From assembly GCA_963682175.1 (NCBI GenBank), contig OY821791.1:23467826-23531825 (forward strand): a stretch of 64,000 nucleotides of DNA, in the 5' to 3' direction. Numbering within the stretch: the first letter of the stretch is position 1; every line of letters starts with the position of its first letter. This stretch comes from Triglochin maritima (Eukaryota; Streptophyta; Magnoliopsida; Alismatales; Juncaginaceae). A model generated the notes under the pieces. The model was not told the DNA's origin. It was given only the letters and a program-made list of their open reading frames with translations, and made no database searches. Positions 12,461 through 22,262 of this stretch are shown piece by piece. The position numbers were made by a program, and so were the translations under genes.

Positions 12461-13060
12461 ATGCAACCCGTTGAGAATGTTCGTGGGCCCAGCGAAAACT
12501 CATTGCATGTCTTCACAATGCAACAGAGTGAGCTGGCCTCGAACATGAATGTCCAAAGGGAGTGTTCGTTGCATGATTCAGTTGAGAGTACTAGTGAGAG
12601 TGAGACACCTCATCATATGCCTATACCAGAAGGTGTCTCTACCTCATGTCCCATGGCCATTGAGCCATTTGAGCTTCATAATGACTCCAACAAGGACCCA
12701 CCTATGACCGAGCTTATGCTTGATGATCTAAATGATGGTGGGAGGTCCTTGTTGGATGACTTGGGGAGAAGCCCCATTCTTAGTGATGCAAGTCTGCTGC
12801 ATCCATCGAATGAGCCTGAGGAACTCATTCCGATGCACCCGCCTATTGGTTGGAGGGTTTTCTTCGATGAGCAATTAAACCCTAGTGAGGCAACACAACT
12901 TCATTCTTGGTTGCCCACACCCAACCAATATCAGGAGGGGTTCGAGCCTTTCAGCTTTGACCTTTCACCCCTCATGACACCTCAGAGTACCAGTGAAGTT
13001 TGCCCATCTCGGCAAGTCTCTGGTCCTCAAAACATGATGTTCTCATTTGATGTTCCTTGA
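12461..13060 (+). CDS. G1 ORF2, unrecognised 199-residue protein
   Basis: Starts 6 bp after the gag-protease stop in a different frame. The product is acidic and Ser/Pro-rich, with no membrane segment, zinc motif or enzyme signature that I recognise. The C-terminal third (GWRVFFDEQLNP, then FEPFSFDLSPL, ending FSFDVP) aligns by eye with the end of an ORF in element B (29316-29783: WRVWIDDHNF, FELVTFDPLF, FPFDVL). The downstream non-coding sequence also aligns, so position and sequence are both shared. The ORF is uninterrupted here. It could be an accessory protein or an envelope-region remnant; the function is not deducible. Confidence 0.55.
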   Translation: MQPVENVRGPSENSLHVFTMQQSELASNMNVQRECSLHDSVESTSESETPHHMPIPEGVSTSCPMAIEPFELHNDSNKDPPMTELMLDDLNDGGRSLLDDLGRSPILSDASLLHPSNEPEELIPMHPPIGWRVFFDEQLNPSEATQLHSWLPTPNQYQEGFEPFSFDLSPLMTPQSTSEVCPSRQVSGPQNMMFSFDVP

Positions 13061-13340
13061 CCAAATGATTATGAGAATATCTTGGTTGATGTATATATCT
13101 TGTAAAAAAAACAAAATAATAAATGACTCCTTCAGTGAGCATTGATTCTTGTGGGCCCCAACCCTTGTGTACTTGGGCCCAATCTCTTCATGTATTTATC
13201 TCCCTTCTTCAGCTTCTCACAGGTTTTGGGGGAATTTGGGTTTGTGTCCATCAACATGACCCTGAACGTCCCTTTGTACTTCATGTTGGTGAGATCTTTC
13301 CTTTTTCATGCATGTACCCATGTAGTATCTTGTTCACATT

Positions 13341-13379
13341 CATTGAGGACAATGCATGAAGTAGGTGTGTGGGGGGGGT
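13341..13379 (+). promoter_or_regulatory. Internal polypurine-like tract with conserved flank
   Basis: CATTGAGGACAATG (a short inverted repeat, CATTG/CAATG), then GCATGAAGTAGGTGT and a run of nine G. The same block occurs in B (about 30055-30094) and C (32881-32916, minus strand). The G-tract resembles the true 3' polypurine tract AGGTGTGGGGGTA, suggesting a second plus-strand priming site. Confidence 0.6.
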
Positions 13380-14367
13380 GTTTTACGTGTGTACATAGTC
13401 GAGTCTTTTTCCTTTGGTTTTATTTTCTTTTGTTTGTACTGCTAGGGTCATGTTAGTGTGCCGCATTTAACATTGATATATCTGCTTGCCATGATCCTTG
13501 GGTGACTTGTCTTATTTTGCTTGCCGAGTGCTTTAAAATTTTCACATTTCTTTCAAAATCTTCATGTGTTTGCGAAAGAAAATGTTTTTGTGGGTTTTGC
13601 GTGTGTTTAGCATGTGCAAAACCGTTGAGAGGCAAAGTTAAAAGAAAGCTCCCAAAATTGTCTTGAACTTGATCCATTAGGATTTCTAGTGTGGTTTTAG
13701 GTCTTATCGAGTCGTTAGGATGCACCCGTTTTTCCCTCGGAGGGTGTGTAATCATAGGGTTTCAGTACTTAAACATTTAAAGAAGTCCACCCTGAACCTA
13801 GTGAGTCAAATAATTCGTGTCTGTTAGTATAAGGAAGTTTGTCGTAGTCAAGGACCCTTAATCTCTTTTTGTGAAACTTAAGTGTAGGGGTTTTGGTTCC
13901 CATGTAGATAAATAAGTGGTGTTCTCTCTTCTCGTACGGCTCCTATCACTCGGGAAAGTAGGTCTGAGGGGACTTTGTGCCTGGTGCTTTCGAGTCATCT
14001 GACTTGGGATGCACCGACCGAACTCCCGTTACACGGGTGGTAGGGATCGCCCTATGTGGAGATTTGGGGGAAGGTGTACGTGATAGTGTAAGTCCACATA
14101 GGCAATGATGCATGAAACCTGACCCTGGGAGAATCAAACACCAACCAATAAAATGCTCCAAAGAAAAAAAAGAAAAAAAGAAAAAAAAAAGCAAATAATA
14201 ACCAAAATGGACTCTACACATTGTATCACAGTCAGAAGTTAAGGTTGCCCATGTCTTTCAATTAAGTCCTTAACTAAGTCTCACGAATAACTCACTAGGC
14301 TAGGTGTGTGGACCGATTACATATATAGAGTCGACCCGTAGTATTACCGCGTCCCATGATCGACAAT

Positions 14368-14487
14368 ATGAGTCCAGCGAGTCGTGTAGCTAGATTGATT
14401 AATGCATCTTGTTCGGATTTTGTGGGTATATCCGCTGAAAACCCACAGGAGACAACACTCCTCCTCCTTGGCGACAATGAGCTTTAA
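14368..14487 (+). CDS. Short conserved ORF before the 3' LTR (39 residues)
   Basis: ATG at 14368, stop TAA at 14485. It ends DFVGISAENPQETTLLLLG plus four residues. C has an ORF ending the same way (32012-32215). Identity is near-complete at nucleotide level over about 60 bp, unlike gag, so the conserved unit may be RNA rather than peptide. Confidence 0.35.
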   Translation: MSPASRVARLINASCSDFVGISAENPQETTLLLLGDNEL

Positions 14488-14494
14488 CGGCTTG

Positions 14495-14513
14495 TTGCAC
14501 GTGCTAAGTGCAA
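14495..14513 (+). other. Conserved hairpin near the 3' polypurine tract
   Basis: TTGCAC-GTGCTAA-GTGCAA forms a 6-bp stem with a 7-nt loop, about 90 bp before the polypurine tract. C has the same stem with loop ATGCTAA (31986-32004, minus strand). B has one stem mismatch (38578-38596). Confidence 0.6.
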
Positions 14514-14613
14514 CCGTGATTCCTACGAAAGTGAGTTAGGATTTCTTGTTTTCGTATGCTTTTCTCTTTCTTTGTTTTGCTCGGGACTAGCAAAAGTTAG
14601 GTGTGGGGGTATT

Positions 14614-16009
14614 TGATTGACATCATTTCATGCTTATATTTGTATCTTATATTCATTATCTTTCACCTAAACAATGCTATGTCACGAGTTTTATGTTTAG
14701 TTTTCAGGAATAATTAGGTTTGAAGAGATGAAGCATAAAAGGACCCAAAAGTTGGGAAAAAGGACTGGATTGTGAGATCTAGGGACCAAGATGCAAGGGA
14801 GAAGGACCTGAACGCAAGACAGAGGGACCTAAGAGCAAAACAGAATACTTCACACCATCATGGGGAGTATTTTAGCAATTGGATTCGGGTCGGAGATCCA
14901 ACAAACCAACCAGATGCATCCAGGACCAACAAACACTTCAAGCAAAGCCCACAAAGAAAACCAAACGGATCTAAACCATATAGACCGCCAATTGGCGGTC
15001 CAGATGGCCCAGAATCCGTTTAGTTTTCTGTAGCACGTGTATTAGTGTATGCTTAGTGTATTTTTGGTATTGGTTTAGTCCCACATCGGGGGATTGTCCC
15101 GGATTAGCTTTTTCCATGCCTATAAATAAAACTCTTCACCTCCTTTTGTAATCACTCCATATTTTAAGTGGCTATTCTTCCTACTAGAAGTGAGGCCTTG
15201 AAGCACACACTAAACTAGGAGGATGCTACTTTTAATGTGTCATTTTATCAATAAAGTTTTGTGTTTCTTTCATTGTTTGTTTTATACTTCTTTTATTGTT
15301 TGTGCATGATTTAGTTTAATCGTCTTTTATTTCTAGCTTAGTTTTAAATATGCTTTCTTTGTTTAGTTTAATAATTAGTGTAATGTTTAGTGAGTAGTTC
15401 CATCCCCTTTGGGGGGTGGAGTAGATGTACATACATGCATTAGAGAATGGGATGAATGCTTTATTTTTGATGTGTTGATAAAACATGAATGTATGCTTGC
15501 TTGTTTAGGATAGAATTTATAACTTGATGAGTTTTGCCAAAATGATTAGACACCTCTCATGCTTGTCTAGGTTCTAAAATAAACAACTTGCATATGTAAA
15601 TGTTAATCAACTAAGTTGGTGAATAGATTGATAGGTTTTACCATAACATTTAGACACTTCCTATGCTTGATAAACACCACCTTAATTTGTGCTTAAAGAA
15701 TGTATTCTACACCCACCTCTTTGCATGTGTGCACTCACTCCACCCCTTAGGGGTTTTTCCCATTCCTGAATTCCAGCACTTCTATTTTGTTCTTAGCTTA
15801 GTTTTTATTTGATCGTTTATTTCTTTCTTTTGCATTTCGTACTTCTTAGCGTAGTTTAGTGTAGAGTAGCGTAACCAACCCTCTTCTCCATTATTTTCGC
15901 CACTTGATTTCGTGCAAACAAGAGGCTGCTCACCTCCCTGAGGACGACCCGTACTTGCCATCGCTTCATCGCGGCCGTGCACTTGCGATTTAAAATAAAA
16001 CATTCAACA
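14614..16009 (+). repeat. 3' LTR of G1
   Basis: 1396 bp, TG...CA, about 98.7% identical by eye to the 5' LTR. The palindrome copy at 14983-15000 is intact. The U5 hairpin near 15960-15975 carries substitutions relative to the 5' copy. It is followed directly by the GTAGG target duplication. Confidence 0.95.
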
Positions 16010-16139
16010 GTAGGAGTTTTGTTGTTTGTCGACATGTACTTTGTTTTCAGATTGACTTCGTAATCAAATTGTGTACATCTTTCCCTTTGTTACTTCTTTG
16101 GGTTTCATATTTTATTTTGAAAATAAGTCATACTTGTCC

Positions 16140-17330
16140 TTTTGAAACGTGAGACCATCGAGAGTCAATCCAGAAATAATATAGATTTAATAAAGCGGTA
16201 ATCCAGTGTCATGCCAGAATGAATCCATAATGTATCCATAGTAATTTTATTCAGACCTAGCTTGACAAAGAGTGCAAATTAGTCCAGACTCACACTACAG
16301 CAATAATCAAGCGTCATGCCTGATCGAATCCATAATGTAGCCAGACTAATTCCAGAATGCCAGAATGAATACATAATGTATCCATAGTAATTATTTTCAG
16401 ACCTAGCTTGACGAAGAGTGCAAATAAGTCTAGAGTCAATCTAGAGTCACTACAACGGTAATCAAGCGTCATGCCAGGTCAAATCCATAATTTACCCAAA
16501 CTAATTCTAGAATGCCAGAATGAAACCATAATGTTTCCATAGTAATTCTTTTCAGACCTACCTTACGAATAGTGCAAATCAGTCCAGAGTCAATCAAGAG
16601 TCAATCCAGACTCACTACAATGGTAATTAAGCATCATGCCAGATCAAATCCATAATGTAGCCAAACTACGTCTGACGTAGAGCCCAAATGTAGTCCAGAG
16701 TCAATCCGGATTCAATTCAGAGGTAATCCAGCATCACGCCAAAATGAATCCATAATATTACCAGAGTCATTCCATAAGGAAATCGAGGTCGACCCAGAGT
16801 CCAAATTTTCTACGTGATACCATCCAGAGTTAATCCAGACTCACTACAACGGTAATCAACCGCCTTGCCAGAATGAATCCGTAATATATCTAGAGGGAAC
16901 CCGGGGTTGACACATATCCCAAATGTAGGTAGGAGTCAATCCAGAGTCGATCCATAGTCATCCCAGCGGTAATCCAGCATCTTTCCAGAATGAATCCATA
17001 ATGTATCCATAGTCATTCCAGAAGGAACCCAGTGTTGATGCATAGCCAATATGTAGTACAGAGTCAATCCCGGATCAATCCAGGGCTACTCCTGTGTCCT
17101 GGCAAAATGAATCCATAGTGTATCCAGAGTCATTCCAGATGGAGACCGGTGGCGAACCAGAATGCAAATTTAGTCCATAGTCATTCCAAAATTGATCACA
17201 ATCATTATAGATCTCTGTCAAAAATATTCCAGAGGTATTCGGGCGTCATGCCAGCATGGATACATATTGTACACATAGTAATTTGACATCGAGACCAGGG
17301 TTAACCCAGAGAAAATCCTTAGACATTCAA
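16140..17330. repeat. TCCAGA-rich subterminal-type repeat array, left
   Basis: About nine degenerate units of roughly 100-165 bp, each built from the same phrases: GTCCAGAGTCAATCCAG, ACTCACTACAACGGTAATC, CAGCGTCATGCCAGAATG and AATCCATAATGTATCCAGAG. Non-coding. It lies next to the 3' end of the minus-strand ULP1-like gene. Similar arrays in the same orientation lie at 22262-24230, and opposite-orientation motifs at 21590-21830. Confidence 0.8.
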
Positions 17331-17493
17331 GATCGAGAGACGGGTTACAAAATACATACATCAACAATGATTAATAAGGCACATGTAAAGATCAAAATAA
17401 ATTCTGTAATCTATTAACAGTGTTGTACATATATGGTTCATATTGAAAAACTATACAAAAGAGTCACTAGCTAACAAATCTAGTGAATATTAG

Positions 17494-20400
17494 TTAGGGA
17501 CTTCTAAATCTTGAATCTGAGATCAAGTACATTGCTAATTTGCCCCTCAATGAGTGCAAATATTTGACATCCTCGTCAAAGGTTGGATCTGCCCCTCCCA
17601 TTAAGCATCTTACCTAGTGGGCTACAAGTGTGCCACAATCATTTGTACCTTGAGCCTGGTGTTGGGATTTTTTTCTTTCAAAGGTCAGCTTCCATTCGAC
17701 ACCAAAACGCTCGTTCCAGAACTTTGACTTACTAAGAGCCAATTCCTCAGAAGATCCGATTACATTAGATGGATCTTTGCCTTTGTCAAGAACGTGAGAT
17801 AAGTTGTTGTAATGTGTGATTGATTGTGTTGCCGCGCACAGAGATAGCAAAGATCAGTGCCCTGAGGGTAAAAGTGGTTGTGCAATGACTGAGTGGTTGG
17901 GGCCCCAAGCCAATAATTTTTCCTCAATGATAGCTTTGTATAATGGTTCGCACTGGGAAGCAATTCGTGAGGCTCCCATCGAAGGAATAACAATAACCTT
18001 TCCAGAGTCAAAGCCAGAATTTTTTGGTTGTCTTTCCACTAACACACAAAGTAGTGCATCCATTAGCTGTAAAATTAAATTTTTAGTAACTATGACTAGA
18101 AGTTATTGAAAAAACAAGTCTGGCGATGTAAATTACTTACATCGGATGAGAAATCTGAACCTTTGGTAATCAGATCCTTAAACTCTTGAATTTTAAGCTG
18201 TGCAATATCATTCGCCCATATGTTTTGCCCAACGTCCACGGTTCTGGATGCCAAATTCAAAATGACATTTCTTTCCTCAGCCGACAACCCAAACAGGGTT
18301 GTGAGGTCTACGTCTTTACCCGCATTCACAACTGGCAGTGACCGAAGTTCAGTTGGAGTTGAAGGAGTCGAGGAAAGGAGACCCTAATACTTGAGCCTTT
18401 TCTGCATGAAATATTCTTCATTATTTTTACTCTTCCTCTTTTGTAATACCTTCTCCTCCGTGAACTTTTTTTGGAAACTTCTAATTTTTCTTCTTTCTAA
18501 CCTCAGACATGTAGGTGTAATGGACGCATCCGGCAGATTAAAATGTGTAGGAGCTTCTACCATCTCTTTAAAATTCTGAGCCAAATCATTATTGAGGTGA
18601 CATAGCTCTTTGTTTTTCTCAATCAGAAGTTGATTTAACTCTGCCAGTTGTACCTCTTTCTTGGAAAATTGAGCATGTTGAAGTACACGCTGGGAATCTT
18701 TCTTTGCCAGTAGGGAATCCGTCATGGTAACTTGGTGGTTCTGTTCAGCCAATTTTGAAGTCAACTCAGCCAACTGAACCTCCTTCACAGCTAGTTGGAC
18801 ATCCCTTTCTGCTACTTGGGAATCCTTATCTTTTAGTTGGTTGATCTTGACAACCAAAAGAGTGGTCTTCTCTGTTAATTGGGCATCCGTCTGAACGAAC
18901 TGATTATTCAATTTAACCAAACGGAAGTTCTTATCAGACAATTCAGAGGCGGTGATTAGTTCATTTTAAATACCGCAAGTGCACGGCCATCGGTGAAGAC
19001 GGGGCAAGTACGGGTCGATCCACAGGGTGGTGTCTCGACTATGGTTCGTTCGAAGGTAAGTGGGAAAAAAAGGGGAAGAAGTTGTGATTACACTAAACAA
19101 AACTACGAATGAATAAACAATAATACTAAACCCCATGGAGTGGAGGTGTGTAGGCATGTGTGTGTGAGTAGGTCTTCTTTTCAATTAGAAACAAGTGTAG
19201 TTTGTGTGGCATACAAGTGGAAGCTAGTGTAGAATCTATGTGTAGGATACACAACACTACATGGTAAACCATGAACATGCATATCTCACATAAAGTTGAG
19301 GTTGATTTTAGATTCTCAAGCATGCAATAAGTACCTAGTGTTGCCATTAGAGCATCAATCAATCCTACATACATCCTAAATCATTGATGTAAATGTGCAC
19401 CAAACATGGATCCATACATAACAAGCCATTCCCATCAAATCATAACAAGCAACAAGATAAACTTTAAAGCTAGCATGAGATAAGTACCTAGTGTGGACAT
19501 TATCTCATCTAATACAAGTTTAAGCATGCTACAAGTATAGATCTATATTAAGCATATGAAATGACACAAATAAAAGAACCCATCACTATCATATAGTCTA
19601 CATTACCTCCACCCCAAATGGGGATGGAACTACTCACTACACATTAAGAAAACAAAACGAAATTAAACTAAGCATGCAACAATTGAAAGAGATAATATAA
19701 AACTAACTAAGAAAATTTATTTTATTTACATGACTCACATTACAAGTAAACTCTTCTTCACTTGAGTTTTGATCCAAGGCTTACTCCAAGTAGAGAGAAT
19801 GCCACCAAGCAATGGTTGAATACAAAAGGAGAGGAAGAGTTCTATTTATAGGCATGAAAAAAGGTAATCAGGGACAATCCCCCGGTATGGGACTAATTGC
19901 ATACTATAAATGGATATAAAACAACATAATACACCACCCGACCAAAGCATGTGGCATTTGGACACATTTGGACCACTGATTAACGGTCTTGGACCTCCAA
20001 ATGGCAGTCTGGATGTGTCTGATCGAGTTTGGATTTTGGTGCCTCGGTTTTGGGTTGATTTCTTGATGTTTGATGAACCCGATTTGGTTGATGATTGTTA
20101 GGCCCAGATCTAATTTCCAAAATACTCCTCATAATGGTGTGGAGCTTCTTGATCTCCTCATTAGTCCTTTTGCTTTTAGTCCTTTTTGTGTCTCTTCTTC
20201 TCACTTGTTTTATTCCTGAAACTTAAACAAAAAATTCGTTACGTAGCATTGTTTAGGTTAAAAATAGAGGATATAAGACACAAATATATGCATGATATGA
20301 TGTCAATCAGGCGGCTTGAGAGAACTCATTGGAGTTCTTATTTGACAATTCTTTCTTCAAGTCCTTTATTGTTTGTTATGCTTTGACCCACCATAATTTC

Positions 20401-21469
20401 ATCTCCAAGAAACTTACATCCTCTTGAAGTGGGTCTTTTATTATAAAGTGTTCACCGACAGCGATCCTCTGGTCACAAATGGGAGGAGGTAGGGGGTCAT
20501 CTCTTTGGGGGTGTGACCATTGGTAACTACTCTTCGGTTGATCATTGTCGTCTAGGTTATCTGCTCAAATTATATGAGATCAACCTGACCACTTTCTATT
20601 TGGCTGAGGGTGACGCCGACGCTCCACAGTTGTTTAGAAAACCGCACACCACCAATCCATGAAACCCATCTATTAACAAGGGGTATGGAACGAGGAATCC
20701 CAATATTAATCTATAAATGTTCCCCAAGCCACACCTACAAAATGGCAAAGCATCCAGTTACTTAACCAGTCTTCGAGCGCATGTTTCTTGTAGATTTTGT
20801 GTCCTTTAGTAGGACGGATGCTTCAGACAACCCAGCGACAAGAAATCGAAAAATAGCATCCGTCCAATCATATTGGTGAAGGGCTTGCAACTTTTCGACG
20901 ACCAGTAGGAACCAAGCCTTCGTCCGACGACTACCGTCGTAAAAAGAAAATGGGAGAAAAAAGACAGATTAATAACCGGATGAACTGAGCGTCGTCTGTA
21001 CTATTCTTCATGTCTGCAAGTAGACGTTCCATGTGATCCCTTTGTAACAATTTTCTTCAACAAATAACAGTTGTGTTTGCAGTCATGTCTACCGAAATGC
21101 CTCCCATTTTTAGGCCAAGTATGGAGGAGACTTGGGTTGGTGTGAAACGCATGACAACATCTTCGAGCTTGAAACCGCAAGCTTCAACATCCAAGTACTC
21201 GACCAATAAATCAAGAATGTCGTTGTCCACAAATATCTTTGATATCTTGAGGAAGTGACCAAACAGTGTACTGCTGAACATAGCAGTCTGGTTACCTGAT
21301 AGCTCTTTTAGCTCCTTGTCCACAGCTTTCGACGAGTATATGGTCGGCTGGAAATAACTAAATGCCTGCAAAAAAAGTACCTAAGTGCACTGTCCATTTG
21401 AACAATAGAAATGGATACCAAACCTTTCTTAGAAGCGCTGATGCTGCAAACTTCGATTGTTGAAGACAT
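17494..21469 (-). pseudogene. ULP1-like (C48) cysteine protease gene with plant-mobile-domain-like N-terminus, disrupted
   Basis: Read leftward. A start ATG at 21469-21467 begins MSSTIEVCSISASKK. A plant-mobile/DUF1985-like region follows at 21369-21057 (RFTPTQVSSILGLKMGG) and 20935-20790 (LQALHQYDWTDAIFRFLVAGLSEAS). A Lys/Gln-rich coiled-coil exon follows (20380-20310 joined to 18952-18384), then a linker (18329-18096) and a ULP1 domain (18063-17494). The ULP1 site shows His at 17857-17859 in PSGH, then TGA where the family has Trp, Asn (HYNN) 17 residues after His where Asp is expected, and Cys in QAQGTNDCG (Cys codon 17635-17637). A TAG follows VAH. The protein would end KLAMYLISDSRFRSP. 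Such genes are commonly carried by plant Mutator-like elements. It is dead by point mutations and a solo LTR; exon borders are approximate. Confidence 0.7.
18953..20309 (-). repeat. Solo LTR (Athila/Tat-like) inside the ULP1-like gene
   Basis: 1357 bp with TG...CA ends and a perfect target-site duplication GGCGG (18948-18952 and 20310-20314). Removing the LTR and one duplication copy restores an open coiled-coil frame (NEFSQAAS-ELSDKNFRLV). On the minus strand it has a TATA box (19850-19843), an imperfect palindrome 121 bp upstream (19971-19988) and the U5 hairpin at 19002-18987. No internal region remains, so it arose by LTR-LTR recombination. Confidence 0.92.
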
Positions 21470-21589
21470 GTTGGTTCTTTCTTTTGGAAGGTTGATTAAG
21501 GGCTGGGGACTGGAGGATTTTTAGGGATTCTAAGATGTAATGTAAAGATGCCTTCTAAGATGGGGGATTTAAACTGCGAGCATCAGAGT

Positions 21590-21830
21590 GAAATCGTTTT
21601 GCCACTTCGAAAGGTCTGGATTGGGTCTGGAAAATGTCCATAATGGGGCTGGAGAGTGTCTGGAAAAAGCATGGGGAAGAAGTTTGGATTCTAGAATGAA
21701 TTTCGTCTAGAAAGCTCTGGAAATACTATGTACCAGTCCTGGATATGTTCTGGTATAGGACTGAAAACGTTCTGGAGATATATTGGAATGTATGGGGAAA
21801 TGAAAAGTCATGATGGAAATGGTGTTTGAT
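21590..21830. repeat. Inverted-orientation TCTGGA motif cluster
   Basis: Upstream of the ULP1-like gene start, phrases such as GGTCTGGATTGGGTCTGG and GTTCTGGAGA recur. They are the reverse complement of the TCCAGA phrases in the left array. The gene is therefore flanked by motif clusters in inverted orientation, as in DNA transposons with subterminal repeats. Exact termini were not found. Confidence 0.5.
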
Positions 21831-22009
21831 AGTGGACCGACGTCATCAACGCGACCCAAAAATATCCCCCACGTTCTGAAAGATTTTCATGGATATCCAC
21901 AGGATCCCGGGACGTGACATATTCTTCCTATTCGCAGTAACCGCCGGGAAAAAAAAGAAATCACATATGTGCATTGAGACCCTACCCATATGCACTCATG
22001 CTAAGTGAA

Positions 22010-22262
22010 AAATATAGACATGGTCAGGGGAGGAATTCTGGATATGGTTTGGCATTATATCCATTTCGCTGGATGTGGTATGGAGAATATATACATGGTC
22101 TGGGCAGGAATTCTGGATATGGTCTGGCATTATAGCCACTTTGGTGGATGTGGTCTAGAGTATATAAACATGGTGTGGGCAAGAATTCTAAATAGGGTCT
22201 GGCATTATAGCCATTTCGATGGATGTGGTCTAGAGAATATAGATATGGTCTGGGTATTTTAG
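22010..22262. repeat. 75-bp tandem repeat, about 3.3 copies
   Basis: Units contain GAATATAGACATGGTCTGGG, GAATTCTGGATATGGTCTGG and CATTATAGCCATTTCG. Because 75 is a multiple of three the frame stays open with a 25-residue periodic peptide, but nothing else suggests coding. Confidence 0.85.

Larger units (their letters stand above)
13061..14613 (+). other. G1 3' non-coding region before the LTR
   Basis: About 1.5 kb with no long ORF but strong patchy identity to element B (29784-30659 plus 38086-38715) and, near its end, to element C. Landmarks are an internal polypurine-like tract (13341-13379), a short conserved ORF (14368-14487), a hairpin (14495-14513) and the polypurine tract GGTGTGGGGGTA (14600-14611) next to the 3' LTR. 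Confidence 0.7.
7458..16009 (+). mobile_element. G1: full-length Athila/Tat-like gag-protease element
   Basis: Complete LTR retrotransposon of 8552 bp with two LTRs, a tRNA-Asp primer site, one long gag-protease frame, a second unrecognised ORF, a 3' polypurine tract, and a perfect 5-bp target-site duplication GTAGG (7453-7457 and 16010-16014). There is no reverse transcriptase, RNase H or integrase; the 1.5 kb after ORF2 is non-coding. It is non-autonomous and presumably depends on a relative for replication enzymes. LTRs differ at about 18 substitutions and one 2-bp indel over 1397 bp, indicating a recent insertion. Confidence 0.95.

Noticed and set aside
13123..13456. Two overlapping ORFs after G1 ORF2
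   Set aside because: The region aligns with non-coding B sequence with frame-breaking indels; conservation is in DNA motifs, not reading frame.
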